Assembly (NCBI GenBank): GCA_027943335.1
Contig: BSBK01002082.1
Location: forward strand, 501,001 to 565,000
Reading direction: 5' to 3'
DNA from: Chamaecyparis obtusa
Taxonomy: Eukaryota; Streptophyta; Pinopsida; Cupressales; Cupressaceae
DNA length: 64,000 nucleotides
Shown here piece by piece: positions 63,415-64,000 of this stretch. Within the stretch, counting starts at the first letter, position 1; each line of letters begins with the position of its first letter. The notes under the pieces are model-generated. The model saw nothing but the letters and a program-made list of their open reading frames with translations. It was not told where the DNA came from and made no database searches. The position numbers and the translations under genes are program-made.

Positions 63415-63514
63415 CGTTCAACAATCACTGCAAAGACATCTCCTCCATAATAAATTTACATATATGTGTGTGAGATCTTAAAATTTTCTTAGTTCAATCT
63501 ATAGATCTGTTTAT

Positions 63515-64000
63515 CTATCTATACATGCAGCTCAATGTACGATATAATGTGAAATATATATACTTACCAATTTTGACCAATCCTGATATATGATCGTAAT
63601 CAGTAGAAATCAAAGGGACATCATCAAAGTTTTCATCTTCATCTCTATCAATTGTATCAGTAACAGCTAGTGGTACTAGATTCCATGCACCTACATATCC
63701 ACGGTCTTGATTGATACATTCCTCATAATTGTCAGTAATGTAATGACAACAAAAGCATGAGTAGTCCCTAGTGTTCAACATCTAACTGCGACAATTCTTA
63801 CTCATAACTGAATGCAAAGATCGCATCTTTTCTATCTTATTGCAACCATGCATAATTTTTCTATCAACACCCGAACAAATGTATATATAATACATTCTAT
63901 ATAAATATAATTTGATTAAAAAATATCATAAAATTTTTAAACACTTTCAAATAATTTAAAAATGTGTGCATAACTTTTATACCCCAAAATTTTATATATG
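63515..64000 (-). pseudogene. Decayed transposase, C-terminal piece only, unit 4
   Basis: The 88-codon Cys-rich C-terminal piece (63515-63781) and the start of the spacer before the core. The core itself lies beyond the window. Confidence 0.55.

Larger units (their letters stand above)
58225..64000. repeat. Tandem macro-repeat, unit 4 (cut by window end)
   Basis: First 5.8 kb of a fourth copy, ending within the spacer between the transposase core and its C-terminal piece. The array continues beyond the window. Confidence 0.97.

Noticed and set aside
1..64000. CRISPR, phage or bacterial defence system
   Set aside because: The tandem structure has a 19.4 kb period, and the coding content is plant F-box and plant transposons; no short-spaced direct repeats with spacers occur.

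Overview
This window is plant nuclear DNA. It is AT-rich, holds an intronless F-box gene of a plant type, and contains plant-type LINE remnants with a DUF4283-like ORF1, an APE-type endonuclease and an RNase H tail. Gene density is very low. No bacterial operon, rRNA, tRNA or CRISPR is visible. A gymnosperm or another large-genome land plant is my best guess, but the sequence does not settle the lineage.

The whole window is one head-to-tail tandem array of a unit of about 19.4 kb. Counting from the first base, the copies are unit 1 (1-19401), unit 2 (19402-38816), unit 3 (38817-58224) and a partial unit 4 (58225-64000). They are almost identical and differ by scattered single-base changes and by microsatellite length. 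Both window edges lie inside the array, so its true extent is unknown.

Each unit has the same order. (a) The 5' part of an F-box gene on the minus strand, with a TATA box. (b) About 1.3 kb of AT-rich spacer. (c) A decayed LINE 5' half (ORF1 and endonuclease) on the plus strand. (d) An LTR-like stretch with a GT microsatellite. (e) A decayed DDE-type transposase gene on the minus strand. (f) A LINE 3' end (RNase H, 3' UTR, A-rich tail) on the plus strand and a noncoding tail. (g) A unique 1.2 kb stretch with a 47-48 bp minisatellite. (h) A second, older and diverged copy of part of (e) plus (f), carrying an extra insertion of about 0.8 kb with a hairpin at each end. (i) A spacer holding two diverged copies of a TATA-containing segment. 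(j) An AT microsatellite and the 3' end of the next F-box gene.

The only convincing intact gene is the 508-residue F-box/kelch-like protein, present as three complete copies and one partial copy. It is likely a substrate receptor of an SCF ubiquitin ligase. Everything else is transposon debris carried along as the F-box locus was amplified. The main points of interest are the recent large-unit F-box amplification, the older nested duplication, the transposase family and a few small structural oddities.
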